A DNA stretch of 64,000 bases from CAVVXX01 sp963707975 (GCA_963707975.1 OY970177.1:1612001-1676000), one strand, 5' to 3'. Shown: positions 53,301 to 62,738, numbered from the stretch's first letter. Numbers and translations: made by a program. The notes: generated by a model from the letters alone, not told the origin.

Positions 53301-53523
53301 CGCCGCGATAGGGACCGATGTCCCTCCAGTGCAATGCGGAGAACAGGGAGTCATTAACGGCCGGCAGGTTGCCGCTTGCTGGTTCCGTTTTTTGCGCGTT
53401 CGTTGCTGCAGGCAACAAAAAAAGTGTTGTGGCCAAAAAATCGCAAACGATCGCGCGCCAACAACGTACTGCATGGGCTGGTCCCCCTGTTACCCAATTT
53501 TGCCCGAGGCGGGGCCGATCCAT
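50323..53523 (-). CDS. Large exported Asp-box (BNR/sortilin-like) beta-propeller protein
   Basis: 1066 residues with an N-terminal signal (FLATTLFLLPAATNA). At least eleven Asp-box motifs of the form S-x-D-x-G-x-x-W are readable (STDSGATW, SVDGGKSW, TTNGGKSW, STDGGVTW, SDDGGSHW, STDHGHSW, SEDGGGHW, TADGGKSW and others) up to about residue 720, forming one or two propellers as in sortilin/Vps10 and BNR glycosidase-like proteins. The last 300 residues include a beta-rich domain and a helical C-terminus. No catalytic site can be named. Divergent from a TonB-dependent receptor 207 bases away. Confidence 0.85.
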   Translation of the reverse strand: MDRPRLGQNWVTGGPAHAVRCWRAIVCDFLATTLFLLPAATNAQKTEPASGNLPAVNDSLFSALHWRDIGPYRGGRVLAVTGVPGEPYIYYFGGVAGGVWKSTDSGATWMPLTDHENFDSIGAIAVAPSNHNIIYVGTGEAAIRGNITYGTGVYKSVDGGKSWQSLGLKDTRQIGALIINPENPDIVLVAALGHAFGPNAERGVYRTTNGGKSWTRVLGKDDHTGAIDVVFDPHNSKIVFAALWQALRQPWNFSSGGPGSGLYRSTDGGVTWTQVTGNGLPAGTLGRIGLTVSGADSKRVYAMIEAKDGGLYRSDDGGSHWRRINDDGRLSQRAWYFSKIYADPKNVDTIYALNTGLFRSTNGGRTFDLLPARHGDHHALWIDPNNPNRLINGNDGGASVSLDGGKSWTTLNNQPTAQFYHVAADNRFPYYVYGAQQDNSTIAIASRDDEGAINERDWYDVGGGESGFVVPDPRDANIVYANAENYISRFDKRTMQAQNISVFPVDNSGHPASDLEHRYNWTSPLMLSPHDPDTLYTGMERVFKSTDHGHSWTAISGDLTRNDKSKQIASGGPITKDITSVEYYDTIFALAESTLKRGQLWVGTDDGLIQLSEDGGGHWANVTPRAMPEWSTVSIIEPSHFDAETAYVAVDRHRLDDIRPYIYKTADGGKSWTLIVAGLPEGSFVHAVREDPIKRGLLFAGTETGMFVSFDDGAHWQPLQLNLPRSPIHDLIIKNDDLVVATHGRSFWILDDITPLRQVNASTLMADVLLYRPETGYRLYYPEQADTRPPVGENPPAGALIDYYLPAKPQGEVAMDIVDANGKEVRHISSLKSGAGEQPPEWPDTIYPINTLPANAGMNRFVWNLRYDDPVQIPGAFYEGLAPQGPIVLPGHYTIKLTVAGKSQTAPLEILIDPRVKGSEAGLQQKFALAMEAYHDIDALHRAVNDIREVKAQVAALHKKQGGNSASAALLAEGDAVVAKLVPIEELLTQVNIKGSEANLNFPGMLNEQIYAFAAGLEDADTTPTTQEVTIYADMHARLGKQLDAWSSVKQIQLAQFRTHVKQAGL

Positions 53524-53730
53524 CCGCTGTGGACGGAAGGCCTATTTCACCCTCAAGCCCGCCCCAGCATGGCATGACGGCGATGTGACTTCAAAGCGAC
53601 GGATTGTGCGCCATGTTTTAATTCCCAATATACTCAATATGTTGAAGGGGGTATCCGCGCTCATTACGGCGGCGGAAACTTGTCCGGCAGTACATTTATA
53701 GTGACAGTCGCAACAGAGCGGGCTGGTTGC

Positions 53731-55818
53731 ATGCGAATGGGGATTGATCGCCTAGGACTAAAGATTGTTCTGGCAATCCTGATCTGCGCTTTAGTGCAGA
53801 CCGCGGCCTATGCCGGGGACAGTTCTTCGTCCGCGGGCGAAACCGTCACTGTCACTGCGCGCCCGCTGGACCCCGTCGGCAACGATGCCTTTTCCTCGGT
53901 AGAGCTCGATCAGCCGGCATTGCTGCAATCGCCTGAGCTCGACAGATCGCTCGAACAGGTTCCCGGCCTGTCGCTATTCCGACGCAATTCAAGCCTTTCC
54001 GCCAATCCGACGACACAAGGCGTTTCGCTGCGCGAAATCGCGCCATCTGGGGCCAGCCGCGCGCTGGTGACGCTGGATGGCGTGCCGCAAAACGATCCTT
54101 TCGGCGGCTGGGTGATCTGGAGCGCGCTGCCTGCGGAAGACATCGCGCAGGCGCAGATCGTGCGCGGCGCGGGCACTGGGCCCTACGGCTCGGGCGCGTT
54201 GACGGGCGTGATCGCGCTCAACGAGCAGGAAGGCGATGGCTTGGCCGCGGCCGATCTTTCGGCAGGCGAACTCGGCACGCGGCGCGCAGCGGCGGCGGGT
54301 GGCGTGGAATGGGACAAATTTGCGCTGTTCGCCAGCGCCTCGGACGAAACTTCGGATGGCTGGATTCCCGTACGCCCGCCCGCGCGCGGCGCCGCCGACG
54401 ATGCGCTTACACTCGATACGGATAACGCCTCGCTTGGTTTCGACGTCAGTCCCGACGCCGACACGACCATTGCCACGCGCATCGGCGTTTACCGGGAAGA
54501 ACGCAATTCAGGCTTGGTGAACACCACATCGGCTGCGAGCGGCCAGGACGGCAGCGTCACCATCGTGCACCGTATGAGCGGCGATCTCGAATGGCGCATG
54601 CAAGGCTGGGTGCGGGCGAGCGGTTTTTCCAATATTTCGGCTTCGGTGGCGCCGGACAGGTCGTTCACCACGGTCACCGATAATGAATATTCGACGCCTG
54701 CGCTCGGCTGGGGCTGGAATGGCGCGCTGCGCGGCGCGACGCCCTGGATGATATGGGAAGTGGGCGCCGATATGCGTTCGGCCTCAGGCGACTCGCGTGA
54801 GCATTTTTCCTATGTCGCGGGCTCGCCGACGAAGAACCGCGTGGCCGGCGGACGCTCGCTGATCGGCGGCGTATATGCGGAAGGGGCGCATCGCGCAGGA
54901 GGCTGGCTGTTCACGGCCGGCATCCGCGCCGACGATTGGGAGACCGATGACGGCCACCTGATCGAACGGCTGATTGCGACGGATGCCATCACGCTCGATC
55001 AGCATCCTCCCGCCCGCCACGGCATCGTGCCTACTGCGCGCATGGGCGCACGCAGGGATTTCAGCGACGGCCTCTATCTGCGCTCGGCCGCCTATGCGGG
55101 ATTTCGCGTGCCCACGCTAAACGAGCTGTACCGTCCGTTCCGGCTTGGCAACAACGTGACGGAAGCAAACGCAGCATTGACGCCTGAAAAGCTTTATGGC
55201 TTCGAATCGGGCGTTGGGGGCGCGCAGGGGCCTGTGACGTGGGACGCGACGCTATTCTGGAACCAGCTTCACAGCGCCATCACCAATGTCACCATCGGCG
55301 TTGGCCCGGGCACATTTCCGAGCGTGGGCTTCATTCCGGCGGGCGGACTCCTGATCCAGCGGCAGAACGCGGGCGACATCAACGCCACTGGCGTTGAGGG
55401 AGAAGCGCACTGGCGCATGGACGACGATCTCTCGGCGTGGCTGGCCAGCGAAGCGGTTGACGCGCGCGTCGACGGTGGCACGCAGGCGCCTCAGCTAACC
55501 GGCAAGCGCCCGGCGCAGGCAGCCCCGTGGACCCTGACCGCGGGGTTGGAATTGAGCCCGTTCGAGCGCCTGTCCGCGTCGGTAGATTTGCGCTACGAGG
55601 GCCCGCGTTTTGCCGACGACCGCAACACGTTGAGGCTGGCTTCGGCAGCAACAATTGACGCGCGCATCGCCTGGCGCGCGACCAATTCCATTGCGCTCTA
55701 CGCGGCCGGCGACAATCTGTTCAACGCCGCGGTGCCCAGCACCGAAAGCGCCGACTATGTGATCAATTACGGCGCGCCCCGCATACTGCGCATTGGGCTA
55801 TCGGTCATTCCGCGGTGA
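53731..55818 (+). CDS. TonB-dependent outer-membrane receptor
   Basis: About 695 residues: signal peptide (IVLAILICALVQTAAYA), then a plug domain (LDRSLEQVPGLSLFRRNSS, TTQGVSLREIAPSGASRALV, GAGTGPYGSGALTGVIAL), then a beta-barrel ending RILRIGLSVIPR, with a C-terminal region typical of barrel proteins. The substrate is unknown; the plug resembles siderophore/vitamin receptors. The ATG at 53731 starts the signal peptide. Converges with the quinoprotein-like gene (7-base gap). Confidence 0.88.
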   Translation: MRMGIDRLGLKIVLAILICALVQTAAYAGDSSSSAGETVTVTARPLDPVGNDAFSSVELDQPALLQSPELDRSLEQVPGLSLFRRNSSLSANPTTQGVSLREIAPSGASRALVTLDGVPQNDPFGGWVIWSALPAEDIAQAQIVRGAGTGPYGSGALTGVIALNEQEGDGLAAADLSAGELGTRRAAAAGGVEWDKFALFASASDETSDGWIPVRPPARGAADDALTLDTDNASLGFDVSPDADTTIATRIGVYREERNSGLVNTTSAASGQDGSVTIVHRMSGDLEWRMQGWVRASGFSNISASVAPDRSFTTVTDNEYSTPALGWGWNGALRGATPWMIWEVGADMRSASGDSREHFSYVAGSPTKNRVAGGRSLIGGVYAEGAHRAGGWLFTAGIRADDWETDDGHLIERLIATDAITLDQHPPARHGIVPTARMGARRDFSDGLYLRSAAYAGFRVPTLNELYRPFRLGNNVTEANAALTPEKLYGFESGVGGAQGPVTWDATLFWNQLHSAITNVTIGVGPGTFPSVGFIPAGGLLIQRQNAGDINATGVEGEAHWRMDDDLSAWLASEAVDARVDGGTQAPQLTGKRPAQAAPWTLTAGLELSPFERLSASVDLRYEGPRFADDRNTLRLASAATIDARIAWRATNSIALYAAGDNLFNAAVPSTESADYVINYGAPRILRIGLSVIPR

Positions 55819-55824
55819 CCACGG

Positions 55825-57744
55825 TTACCTGTCGGCGAACCAGATCCGCGGATTGTTTTTCGCGTGCATGATTGTGTCGGCCTTAAACACACCACGCTCG
55901 CCATAGGTTCCGCGGGCGATCAGGGCATGGCCCACTGAAGGTTCAGCATAGCGAAACTTCGAGGCGGCCTCGGTCGCATCGATCACCACGACCTCGCCGG
56001 TGCGTTTCGCGATGACAATCGTGTTGCCAGAAACGCTGCGCACAGTGCCGTAGATTTCATGGCTGCCGGGGGCAAGCTTGGGCCGCATATCGACATAGGC
56101 CACCGGGGGCAAGGCGACAGGGGCCGCCGCGCCCAGGCCGAAAATCGCCAGCGTCTGATCGCTTGCGACATAAACCTTGCCGTTGGCCGCGGTGGGCACT
56201 GTGTTGGAATTGCCGCCCGTATTCGGCCAGCTGCCGGCATCAGCCGAGAACAGCGTGCCGCCATTGTCGGCGTTGAAGGCATAGAGCTTGATGTGCGCAG
56301 GGCTGCTGTCTGTGGGGCGGCCGACGGCCCAGATCACGGCCGTGCCGCTCGTCGTTCCGTTGGACGAGATGCTGGTGAAGAAACCGGGATCCTGTCCGTC
56401 GTCGACGTCTGCGGACGAATTCTGAAGCGTTAATCTCGCTGTGGGCGAAGTTGTCACCTGCCAGATGCCGATATTGACGCCGCCGCTGGCGACAACGCGA
56501 CCGACGGCGTCATGTCCCACGAAATAGGAAGGGCCGCACCAGCAGCCGCCAATGCCATAGGACGCGATGCTGGTTTTCAAGCTAGCCGTGTTCAGCAAAT
56601 ACAGATTGCCGTCTTTTCCCGCAGCAACCGCAAGGCCGCCCGTTCTCCGGTTCACCAAATCAGCGCCATATCCGAGTCCGCGCCCACCTTTCGTTTTTGT
56701 AGCCCCAGGGATCAGCATAACGCCGCCCGAGCCGAAATCGGCGTCTTCCTGGTCGAGTGTGGAATGATTTGAGGGCGTGAAAACGCCATTTACTGAGGTC
56801 AGTGCAGAGTTAAGGGAGCCCACGCTTTCCGCAATATTGGTGACGGAATTGTAGGCCGTGCCGCTGTAATCGGTGTTGCCGGTGACAAAGTAAATATTGC
56901 CCGATGAATCAGCGGCAGGCCCGTAACCCGACATCCAGATCGAGGTCAGGAAGAAAGTATCGAGGTCCGTAGCCAGCTTGTTGGTGAGTTCGTTGGCCGC
57001 CAGCGGCGCAAGCGTGCCTGTCTTCCAGCCCAGCACCCAGCCGCGCGACTGATCGGCGGCGATGTCGCAGAAACTGGCGAAGGCGGCATAGACATTGCCG
57101 CTTGCAAGCAGTAGCGCGGCACGCTGGCGACTAACTGCCGGGTTGAATTGATAGGTCGTTTTATTTGTGAGCTTAGCCGATGCCGTGATGACCACGGGCG
57201 TGACTTTGTCAGTCAGCGTCGACAGGTCGAGGGTATGAATGCGGAAGATCGGGTTGCTGCTCTCATAGGTATAGGTGACCACATAGAGGGTTTGGCTGGT
57301 TAGATCGATCACGGGCGTGGAATTTATTCCGACATTCGGGCCATTATTGCCGCATTGCCCGGGCAGCGCCGTGTACGGCACCGGCGAACCAAAATTGACA
57401 TGCAGCAGCACTGCGCCGGTGTTGGCATCGAGCGCGTAAATCGAATTGCTTTCGGTCGCAACATAGACAACGTCGTGGATGCCGCCGGCAATGGATAGCC
57501 CGGTTACAATCAGGGGCTGCGCGTCGACCTGGTCGTCGAGCGATGTAGCGCTCAGCATCCCGAAGGTGCCGCCTGAGACATTGGCCTGTGTCAGGGTGGT
57601 TTCGGCCTGGTTCCAGCCGCTGCGCATATTGTCGTTGTGATAGGTGGTGACGTTGACGCCCGCACGCACCGCGTTGGCACCTATCCCGCAAAGCAGCATA
57701 GCCAAAGACAGAACCCAAAGCCCCGAAACGCGCGATTTCGTCAT
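55825..57744 (-). CDS. Secreted PQQ-type/quinoprotein-like beta-propeller protein
   Basis: 639 residues with signal peptide (LWVLSLAMLLCGIGANAVRA). Repeats such as VVYVATESNSIYALDANTGA, GNIYFVTGNTDYS, GKDGNLYLLNTASLKT and GKVYVASDQTLAIFGLG mark a PQQ-like propeller; residues 395-405 contain GIGGCWCGP with a CWC cysteine pair. The last 80 residues form a separate small domain (EIYGTVRSVSGNTIVIAKRT). No quinoprotein dehydrogenase calcium/active-site block can be identified, so enzyme function is open. Confidence 0.75.
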   Translation of the reverse strand: MTKSRVSGLWVLSLAMLLCGIGANAVRAGVNVTTYHNDNMRSGWNQAETTLTQANVSGGTFGMLSATSLDDQVDAQPLIVTGLSIAGGIHDVVYVATESNSIYALDANTGAVLLHVNFGSPVPYTALPGQCGNNGPNVGINSTPVIDLTSQTLYVVTYTYESSNPIFRIHTLDLSTLTDKVTPVVITASAKLTNKTTYQFNPAVSRQRAALLLASGNVYAAFASFCDIAADQSRGWVLGWKTGTLAPLAANELTNKLATDLDTFFLTSIWMSGYGPAADSSGNIYFVTGNTDYSGTAYNSVTNIAESVGSLNSALTSVNGVFTPSNHSTLDQEDADFGSGGVMLIPGATKTKGGRGLGYGADLVNRRTGGLAVAAGKDGNLYLLNTASLKTSIASYGIGGCWCGPSYFVGHDAVGRVVASGGVNIGIWQVTTSPTARLTLQNSSADVDDGQDPGFFTSISSNGTTSGTAVIWAVGRPTDSSPAHIKLYAFNADNGGTLFSADAGSWPNTGGNSNTVPTAANGKVYVASDQTLAIFGLGAAAPVALPPVAYVDMRPKLAPGSHEIYGTVRSVSGNTIVIAKRTGEVVVIDATEAASKFRYAEPSVGHALIARGTYGERGVFKADTIMHAKNNPRIWFADR

Positions 57745-57919
57745 CTGCTACCTCCCACGCAAATCACCGGCGAGAGCCAAAAATACGTCTTGTTTGTGCT
57801 TCCGGCAATGCGCCCGGACCCGCGATGATGAAGGAAGCTTTATCAAACTTGTGCGCTTTGTATTTCTTTGTATTTAATAGCGGCGGGGAAGGATTGGATT
57901 GCTGTCGCCGGGGGCGAGC

Positions 57920-58831
57920 ATGTTGCGGGCATTGCGTATTTTGAGGGCCGTGGCTATGGGCGCGGCACTTATTATTGCGCCGATTTTGGCTGCGCCGCTT
58001 TTTTCTTCGCCTGTCGCCGCGGAAGGTGAAGCTCACCCGCATCACCACCCCATGCTGACGGATCCCGGCCAGGATGCGGCGCTGGCGATCGACGGCCTGA
58101 CGGGCGTTATGCTCTTCGCCCGCAATGAAACGGCCAAACGTCACCCAGCGTCACTCACGAAAATGATGACGCTTTATCTGTTGTTTGAACGCCTGCGCCT
58201 TGGTCAGGTTACGTTTGCCACGGAGCTGCCCATTTCCGCGAATGCGGCGGCGCAGGCGAAAATCAGGCTTCATCTTCGGACGGGCAGCACGATAAATGTC
58301 GATACGGCGATCAAGGCGCTGGCCGTTTGTTCGGCGAATGACGTGGCGGTTGCTGTGGCCGAGGGCGTCAAGGGAACTGAGCCCGATTTTGTCGAAATGA
58401 TGAACGCCAAGGCACGTGAGTTCGGCATGAGCGGGACCCTATTCCGCAACGCATCGGGCCTCCCTGACGATCAGCAGTTCACCACGGCAAACGATATGGC
58501 AATTCTTGCCCGCCACCTGGTTTATGATTTTCCGGAATACTTCCCCTATTTCAGCATGCCATCCTTCAGCGATGGCCGGCACGATTGCACCACGCATGAT
58601 GAGCTACTGGGAAATTACCAGGGCGCCGACGGCATCAAGACCGGATATACCGATACGTCTGGCTACAACATCGTCTCCACGGCCGTGCGCGACGGGACGC
58701 GGGTCATTGCCGTGGTCATGGGGGGCCTGACCGCCCATAAACGCGACCGCGCAATGGTTTCTCTGCTCGATACGGCGTTCGATAAAATCCAGCAACGTTC
58801 CGCATCGCCAACGCGCGTAAGCGTAAAATAA
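57920..58831 (+). CDS. D-alanyl-D-alanine carboxypeptidase (PBP5/DacA type, S11)
   Basis: 303 residues, periplasmic, trims peptidoglycan stem peptides. Signal peptide (VAMGAALIIAPILAAPLF). The three penicillin-binding motifs are SLTK (in HPASLTKMMT), SAN (CSANDVAVAVAEG) and KTG (DGIKTGYTDTSGYN). It stops soon after the KTG motif and lacks the C-terminal PBP5_C domain and amphipathic anchor, so it is the short soluble form. The ATG at 57920 is the best start; a TTG seven codons earlier is possible. Confidence 0.92.
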   Translation: MLRALRILRAVAMGAALIIAPILAAPLFSSPVAAEGEAHPHHHPMLTDPGQDAALAIDGLTGVMLFARNETAKRHPASLTKMMTLYLLFERLRLGQVTFATELPISANAAAQAKIRLHLRTGSTINVDTAIKALAVCSANDVAVAVAEGVKGTEPDFVEMMNAKAREFGMSGTLFRNASGLPDDQQFTTANDMAILARHLVYDFPEYFPYFSMPSFSDGRHDCTTHDELLGNYQGADGIKTGYTDTSGYNIVSTAVRDGTRVIAVVMGGLTAHKRDRAMVSLLDTAFDKIQQRSASPTRVSVK

Positions 58832-58955
58832 CAGAATTGCAGCGCGCCTGCGGCCGGTAAGGGTTTGTTTGGAATTGTCCGTAGGCCTTCCGGTAACCGA
58901 TATGAAAGGGGCGATGGGTAAGATCAAGCCGTGACCTTGCAGCCAAGTTGAGGAC

Positions 58956-59552
58956 ATGAACATCCACCGCCTTTTCACGATTGCCGCGTCGTGCGCAATT
59001 CTCGTCGTCGCTTTCGAGGCGCAGAGCGCTGCAAATGACGCCAATTCCTCTCAGATCGAACAGCCCAAGGGCACCTGGCAGACGCCGGGGCCGATCCAGC
59101 AGCCAACGGGGCCGTGGCAGCAGCCGGGCGATATTCAGGTGCCCAAGGGCATTCAGGCCGTGAAAACGGAAGACCAGCCTTGCGTCCATCGCATTTCGGT
59201 GGTGGCAGACGCACTGTTCGATTTCAACAAAGCGGACTTGCGGGCCGACGCAGCCGAAACGCTCAACGCGGCAGGCCCGGAAATCGCCAAGGCCGGCAAG
59301 CACAAGATAACTGTCGAAGGTCATACCGATTCGATCGGCAGCGAAGCCTATAACGACAAGCTGTCGGAAGCACGCGCCAAGACCGTGCGCGACTGGCTGG
59401 CCGCGCATAATTTCATTCCCACGGACAGCGAGATCAAAGGTTACGGCAAGAGGCGCCCCGTGGCGCCCAACACCACGACGGACGGCAAGGATAATCCGTT
59501 GGGGCGCCAGAAAAACCGGCGCGTCGAGATCGCGGTCAACACTTGCGATTAA
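58956..59552 (+). CDS. OmpA-domain outer-membrane/periplasmic protein
   Basis: 198 residues. Signal peptide (FTIAASCAILVVAFEAQSA), a Pro/Gln/Trp repeat linker (QPKGTWQTPGPIQQPTGPWQ), then an OmpA-like peptidoglycan-binding domain: FDFNKADLRADAAETL, VEGHTDSIGSEAYNDKLSEA, GKRRPVAPNTTTDGK and GRQKNRRVEI. RBS TTGAGGAC. Probably anchors the outer membrane to peptidoglycan; lies behind the D,D-carboxypeptidase gene. Confidence 0.88.
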   Translation: MNIHRLFTIAASCAILVVAFEAQSAANDANSSQIEQPKGTWQTPGPIQQPTGPWQQPGDIQVPKGIQAVKTEDQPCVHRISVVADALFDFNKADLRADAAETLNAAGPEIAKAGKHKITVEGHTDSIGSEAYNDKLSEARAKTVRDWLAAHNFIPTDSEIKGYGKRRPVAPNTTTDGKDNPLGRQKNRRVEIAVNTCD

Positions 59553-59582
59553 CGGAAGGCTGGTTCCGCCTCTTATTCAGCC

Positions 59583-60161
59583 TTAACCGAACCAGGCGGG
59601 CTCCGCGCCCGCGCGCCACTTGATATTGCAGCCGATGGAGGGCGCCTGATTGGCTGGCGGGGCTTCGCCCTTCAGCAGCCGGTCCACGGCGCCGCGCAAA
59701 TCGGCGCCAGTAACGGGCTTGCCATTGTTAGGGCGGCTTGCATCGAACTGTCCGTGATAAAAAAGCTTCCGATTGCGATCGAACAAGAAGAAATCGGGCG
59801 TGCAGGCGGCGCGATAGGCTTTTGCTACACCTTGCGATTTATCTTGCACATAGGGAAAGATATAGCCCTGCATTTTCACTTCCTTGGCCATGTTGGGAAG
59901 GGAGTCTTCGGGGTATGCTGTTTCGTCATTGGAGTTGATGGCGACGATGGCAAGGCCCTTGGGCGCGTAATCGCGCGCAAATTGGGCGAATTCACGCTTC
60001 AGGTGCTTCACGAAAGGGCAATGATTGCAGATGAAGGCGACGAGAAGGGTGGGGCTCTCGGCAAAATCCTCTAGCCGGTGAATTTCCCCGCTCGTATCGG
60101 GAAGCGCAAAGCCAGGCGCTTGTGTTCCCAGCTTGATCTCATTCGACTGTGTTACTGCCAT
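59583..60161 (-). CDS. Thioredoxin-family peroxiredoxin-like protein
   Basis: 192 residues, AhpC/TSA-like fold without signal peptide. LGTQAPGFALPDTSGE at the N-terminus; the active site is FICNHCPFVKHL (Cys-x-x-Cys); C-terminal SIGCNIKWRAG. Related in layout to the periplasmic PRXL at 12123 but cytoplasmic by lack of signal and with two cysteines. RBS GGAGA-type AAGGAGAG before the ATG. Confidence 0.85.
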   Translation of the reverse strand: MAVTQSNEIKLGTQAPGFALPDTSGEIHRLEDFAESPTLLVAFICNHCPFVKHLKREFAQFARDYAPKGLAIVAINSNDETAYPEDSLPNMAKEVKMQGYIFPYVQDKSQGVAKAYRAACTPDFFLFDRNRKLFYHGQFDASRPNNGKPVTGADLRGAVDRLLKGEAPPANQAPSIGCNIKWRAGAEPAWFG

Positions 60162-60287
60162 GAGGGCTCTCCTTGTCGGCCGATGAACGAATTCAAGCGG
60201 ATTGGCGAGAGAATTTCAACATGGAGAGTGCGGCTATCGAACAGCGAAACGATTTGGTGTAATTTGAAATGTCGCTGGAGACTATCT

Positions 60288-60803
60288 ATGCGGTTTATTG
60301 CTGTGATACTGGCTGTGGCCTTTGCGATTTATGTTCTGCCCGCGCAAGCCCAGGTCCCTCCGCCGGAAGTCAGCATCAGAGACATCAATGATCTGCCGAT
60401 GCCGCTGCCCTATCCTTACGATAAGAGCGCGGACGCACGCACGGCCATCAATTCAGCCCTTGCCCGCGCCAAACACAGCGGCAAACGCGTGCTGATCGAT
60501 CTGGGTGCCAATTGGTGCGCCGATTGCCGCATACTCTCGGCTATCATGCATTTGCCCGAAGTGGAGGATTTCATCCAGCAACACTACGAATATGTGGCAG
60601 TGGATGTTGGCCATTATGACCGCAACATGGATATTCCTCGCCATTACAATATTGACGATCTGGTGCTGCCCACTGTTGTCATCGCGGAATCCAATGGCCG
60701 CGTTGTAAATGTTAGCGATGCGTCGGAGCTGGCGGACACGCGCCACATGACGCCGCAAGGCATTGCCAATTGGCTGGCGCGCTGGGCGGAACCGGAACTC
60801 TAA
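60288..60803 (+). CDS. Exported thioredoxin-fold protein
   Basis: 171 residues: signal peptide (FIAVILAVAFAIYVLPAQA), then a thioredoxin domain with the redox motif GANWCADCRIL and the cis-Pro region DLVLPTVVIAE. Likely periplasmic disulfide reductase-type protein. The ATG at 60288 follows GGAG and begins the signal peptide; the longer frame overlaps the divergent gene and is rejected. Confidence 0.85.
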   Translation: MRFIAVILAVAFAIYVLPAQAQVPPPEVSIRDINDLPMPLPYPYDKSADARTAINSALARAKHSGKRVLIDLGANWCADCRILSAIMHLPEVEDFIQQHYEYVAVDVGHYDRNMDIPRHYNIDDLVLPTVVIAESNGRVVNVSDASELADTRHMTPQGIANWLARWAEPEL

Positions 60804-60947
60804 TTGCCGCGTCATAGAAAATTACCCAAGATAATCAATGTGTTATCACACGACTGAGAATTGACATTCGTTAGGCACTTTCTGCGTATAAATAATCAAA
60901 AGGTCCGCGCCCGTTGCGCCATCCAACGTCCATCCAGAGGAACGCCC

Positions 60948-62738
60948 ATGTTCGCAGTGCTCAATTGGTTTTGGTTCATCCTGAAGGGAACACTGAACGC
61001 AATGGCCAAGGTGGCCATGTTCTGCGTGGTGGTGCTCGTTGCGCTGTTTATCACCGGTCTTGCCATTGGAGACGGCCTGCCGCGTCACATGGTCCTCGAA
61101 CTCGATTTGCGTGGGCCCCTCGAGGACAAATCGGTTCAAGGACCGTTCAATTTTGGTATCGAGCGCCTTTCCGTCATGGATATTGTGCTGGGGCTGGACG
61201 CCGCTGCGCGCGACCCGCGCGTGGCTGGCGTGTTCATGCGTGTGGGCGACGGTGGGCTCTCCATTCCAAAAGCTGAAGAACTTGGCGACGCGCTGAAACG
61301 CTTTCGTGCCTCGGGCAAATTCGTCATCGCGCATTCGCAGGGCTTCGATTCCAGCGATTTGGGCGATTACGAGACGGCGGCCGCAGCGGATGAAATCTGG
61401 ATGCAGCCGGCAAGCTCGTTTTTCCCGGCCGGCACCGCGACCTCGACGCTGTTCCTGAAAGGCTTCTTCGACAAAATCGACGCCGTGCCGCAATTCGTGC
61501 AGCGTTATGAATACAAGAACGCCGCGAACACCTTCACCGAAAAAGATTATACGACAGCGCACCGCGAAGCGACGACGCGACTGCTGCAATCCTGGTACGA
61601 TAGTGCCATTGCCGACATGGCGGCAGACCGCAAAATGGACCGCGGCACGCTGACGGCCTTCCTGGACGCCGACCCTTCGCTTGTGACTGACGCCAAGGTC
61701 AAAGGCCTGATCAACACAATCGGCTATGACGACGACGCCCGCAAGGCTGTGCTGACGCGCGCGGGCAACGACGCCAAAATCGTGTCTTTCAGCAAATTCG
61801 CCAAGGTGAAACGCCAGGTGCAGGCTATGTTGCCGGGGCCAAAAATCGCCTTCATCCATGCAGCAGGCGATATCGTGGAAGGGAAGGAAGATGGGTCCGC
61901 CTTCAGCAACGACCTCATCGTGGCAGGCGACGATTTTGCCCAAGCCATCCGCGACGCAGTCAAGGATCCGAATATTAAGGCCATTCTATTGCGCGTGAGT
62001 TCGCCTGGCGGCTCGTCCGTGGCCTCCGACCAAATTCTCGATGCGCTGAAAAAAGCGCAGGCGAGCGGCAAGCCGGTCGTCGTCAGCATGGGTTCGGTGG
62101 CTGCATCAGGCGGCTATTACATCTCGCTGGCCGCCAACCGCATCGTAGCGGAGCCCGGCACACTCACCGGTTCGATCGGCGTCTTTTCTGGCAAGATCGC
62201 GATTGGCAAATCGCTTGAGCTATTGGGGCTGGAGGCGCGCGATATCGGCGTTGGGCAAAATGCCCTTATCGCTTCTGGCATCGAACCCTGGAACGATGCA
62301 CAGCTCGGCAAGATCAATCAGCAGGTCGACATGGTGTATGACGACTTCACCAAAAAGGTGGCAGCCGGCCGTAGGCTGCCCTTGGCGACCGTGCTGCAGA
62401 TCGCGCGCGGGCGCGTGTGGACCGGCGCAGACGCGAAGGAGCGCGGGCTAGTGGATGATCTCGGTGGTTTCTGGGTGGCGGTGGACACGGTGAAAAAGCT
62501 GGCCGGAATCTCGCCCAGCTCCAATGTCGTGTTCGTGCCTTATCCCAAGCCGAAGGGCTGGCTCGAAGCCTTCGCTGAGGCATTTGGGCAATCGGGGGAA
62601 AGCGTCAAGGCGCTGCAGGGCCTATCAACGCTCATGCAGGCGCCGGCTGTCAGGGCGCTGATCACAGCTGTGCAGGAGGCACCAACCGGACATGTCGAGC
62701 TAAAGGCGGTGGGATTGCCCGGAGAGAGCTCGCGCTGA
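60948..62738 (+). CDS. sppA: Signal peptide peptidase SppA, 67-kDa type (S49)
   Basis: 596-residue inner-membrane serine protease that degrades cleaved signal peptides. An N-terminal membrane helix (VAMFCVVVLVALFITGLAI) is followed by tandem S49 domains. The general-base lysine is in YEYKNAANTF (N-terminal half) and the nucleophile in MGSVAASGGYYISLAAN, with VRVSSPGGS-like LRVSSPGGSSVASD before it. The ATG at 60948 follows GAGGAAC; the upstream extension is unsupported. Confidence 0.94.
   Translation: MFAVLNWFWFILKGTLNAMAKVAMFCVVVLVALFITGLAIGDGLPRHMVLELDLRGPLEDKSVQGPFNFGIERLSVMDIVLGLDAAARDPRVAGVFMRVGDGGLSIPKAEELGDALKRFRASGKFVIAHSQGFDSSDLGDYETAAAADEIWMQPASSFFPAGTATSTLFLKGFFDKIDAVPQFVQRYEYKNAANTFTEKDYTTAHREATTRLLQSWYDSAIADMAADRKMDRGTLTAFLDADPSLVTDAKVKGLINTIGYDDDARKAVLTRAGNDAKIVSFSKFAKVKRQVQAMLPGPKIAFIHAAGDIVEGKEDGSAFSNDLIVAGDDFAQAIRDAVKDPNIKAILLRVSSPGGSSVASDQILDALKKAQASGKPVVVSMGSVAASGGYYISLAANRIVAEPGTLTGSIGVFSGKIAIGKSLELLGLEARDIGVGQNALIASGIEPWNDAQLGKINQQVDMVYDDFTKKVAAGRRLPLATVLQIARGRVWTGADAKERGLVDDLGGFWVAVDTVKKLAGISPSSNVVFVPYPKPKGWLEAFAEAFGQSGESVKALQGLSTLMQAPAVRALITAVQEAPTGHVELKAVGLPGESSR

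Noticed and set aside
50293..53577. Long plus-strand frames (466 and 395 codons)
   Set aside because: Complement of the Asp-box protein gene; no family resemblance and antisense composition.
60846..61943. 365-residue minus-strand frame
   Set aside because: Antisense of sppA, whose catalytic motifs are intact.
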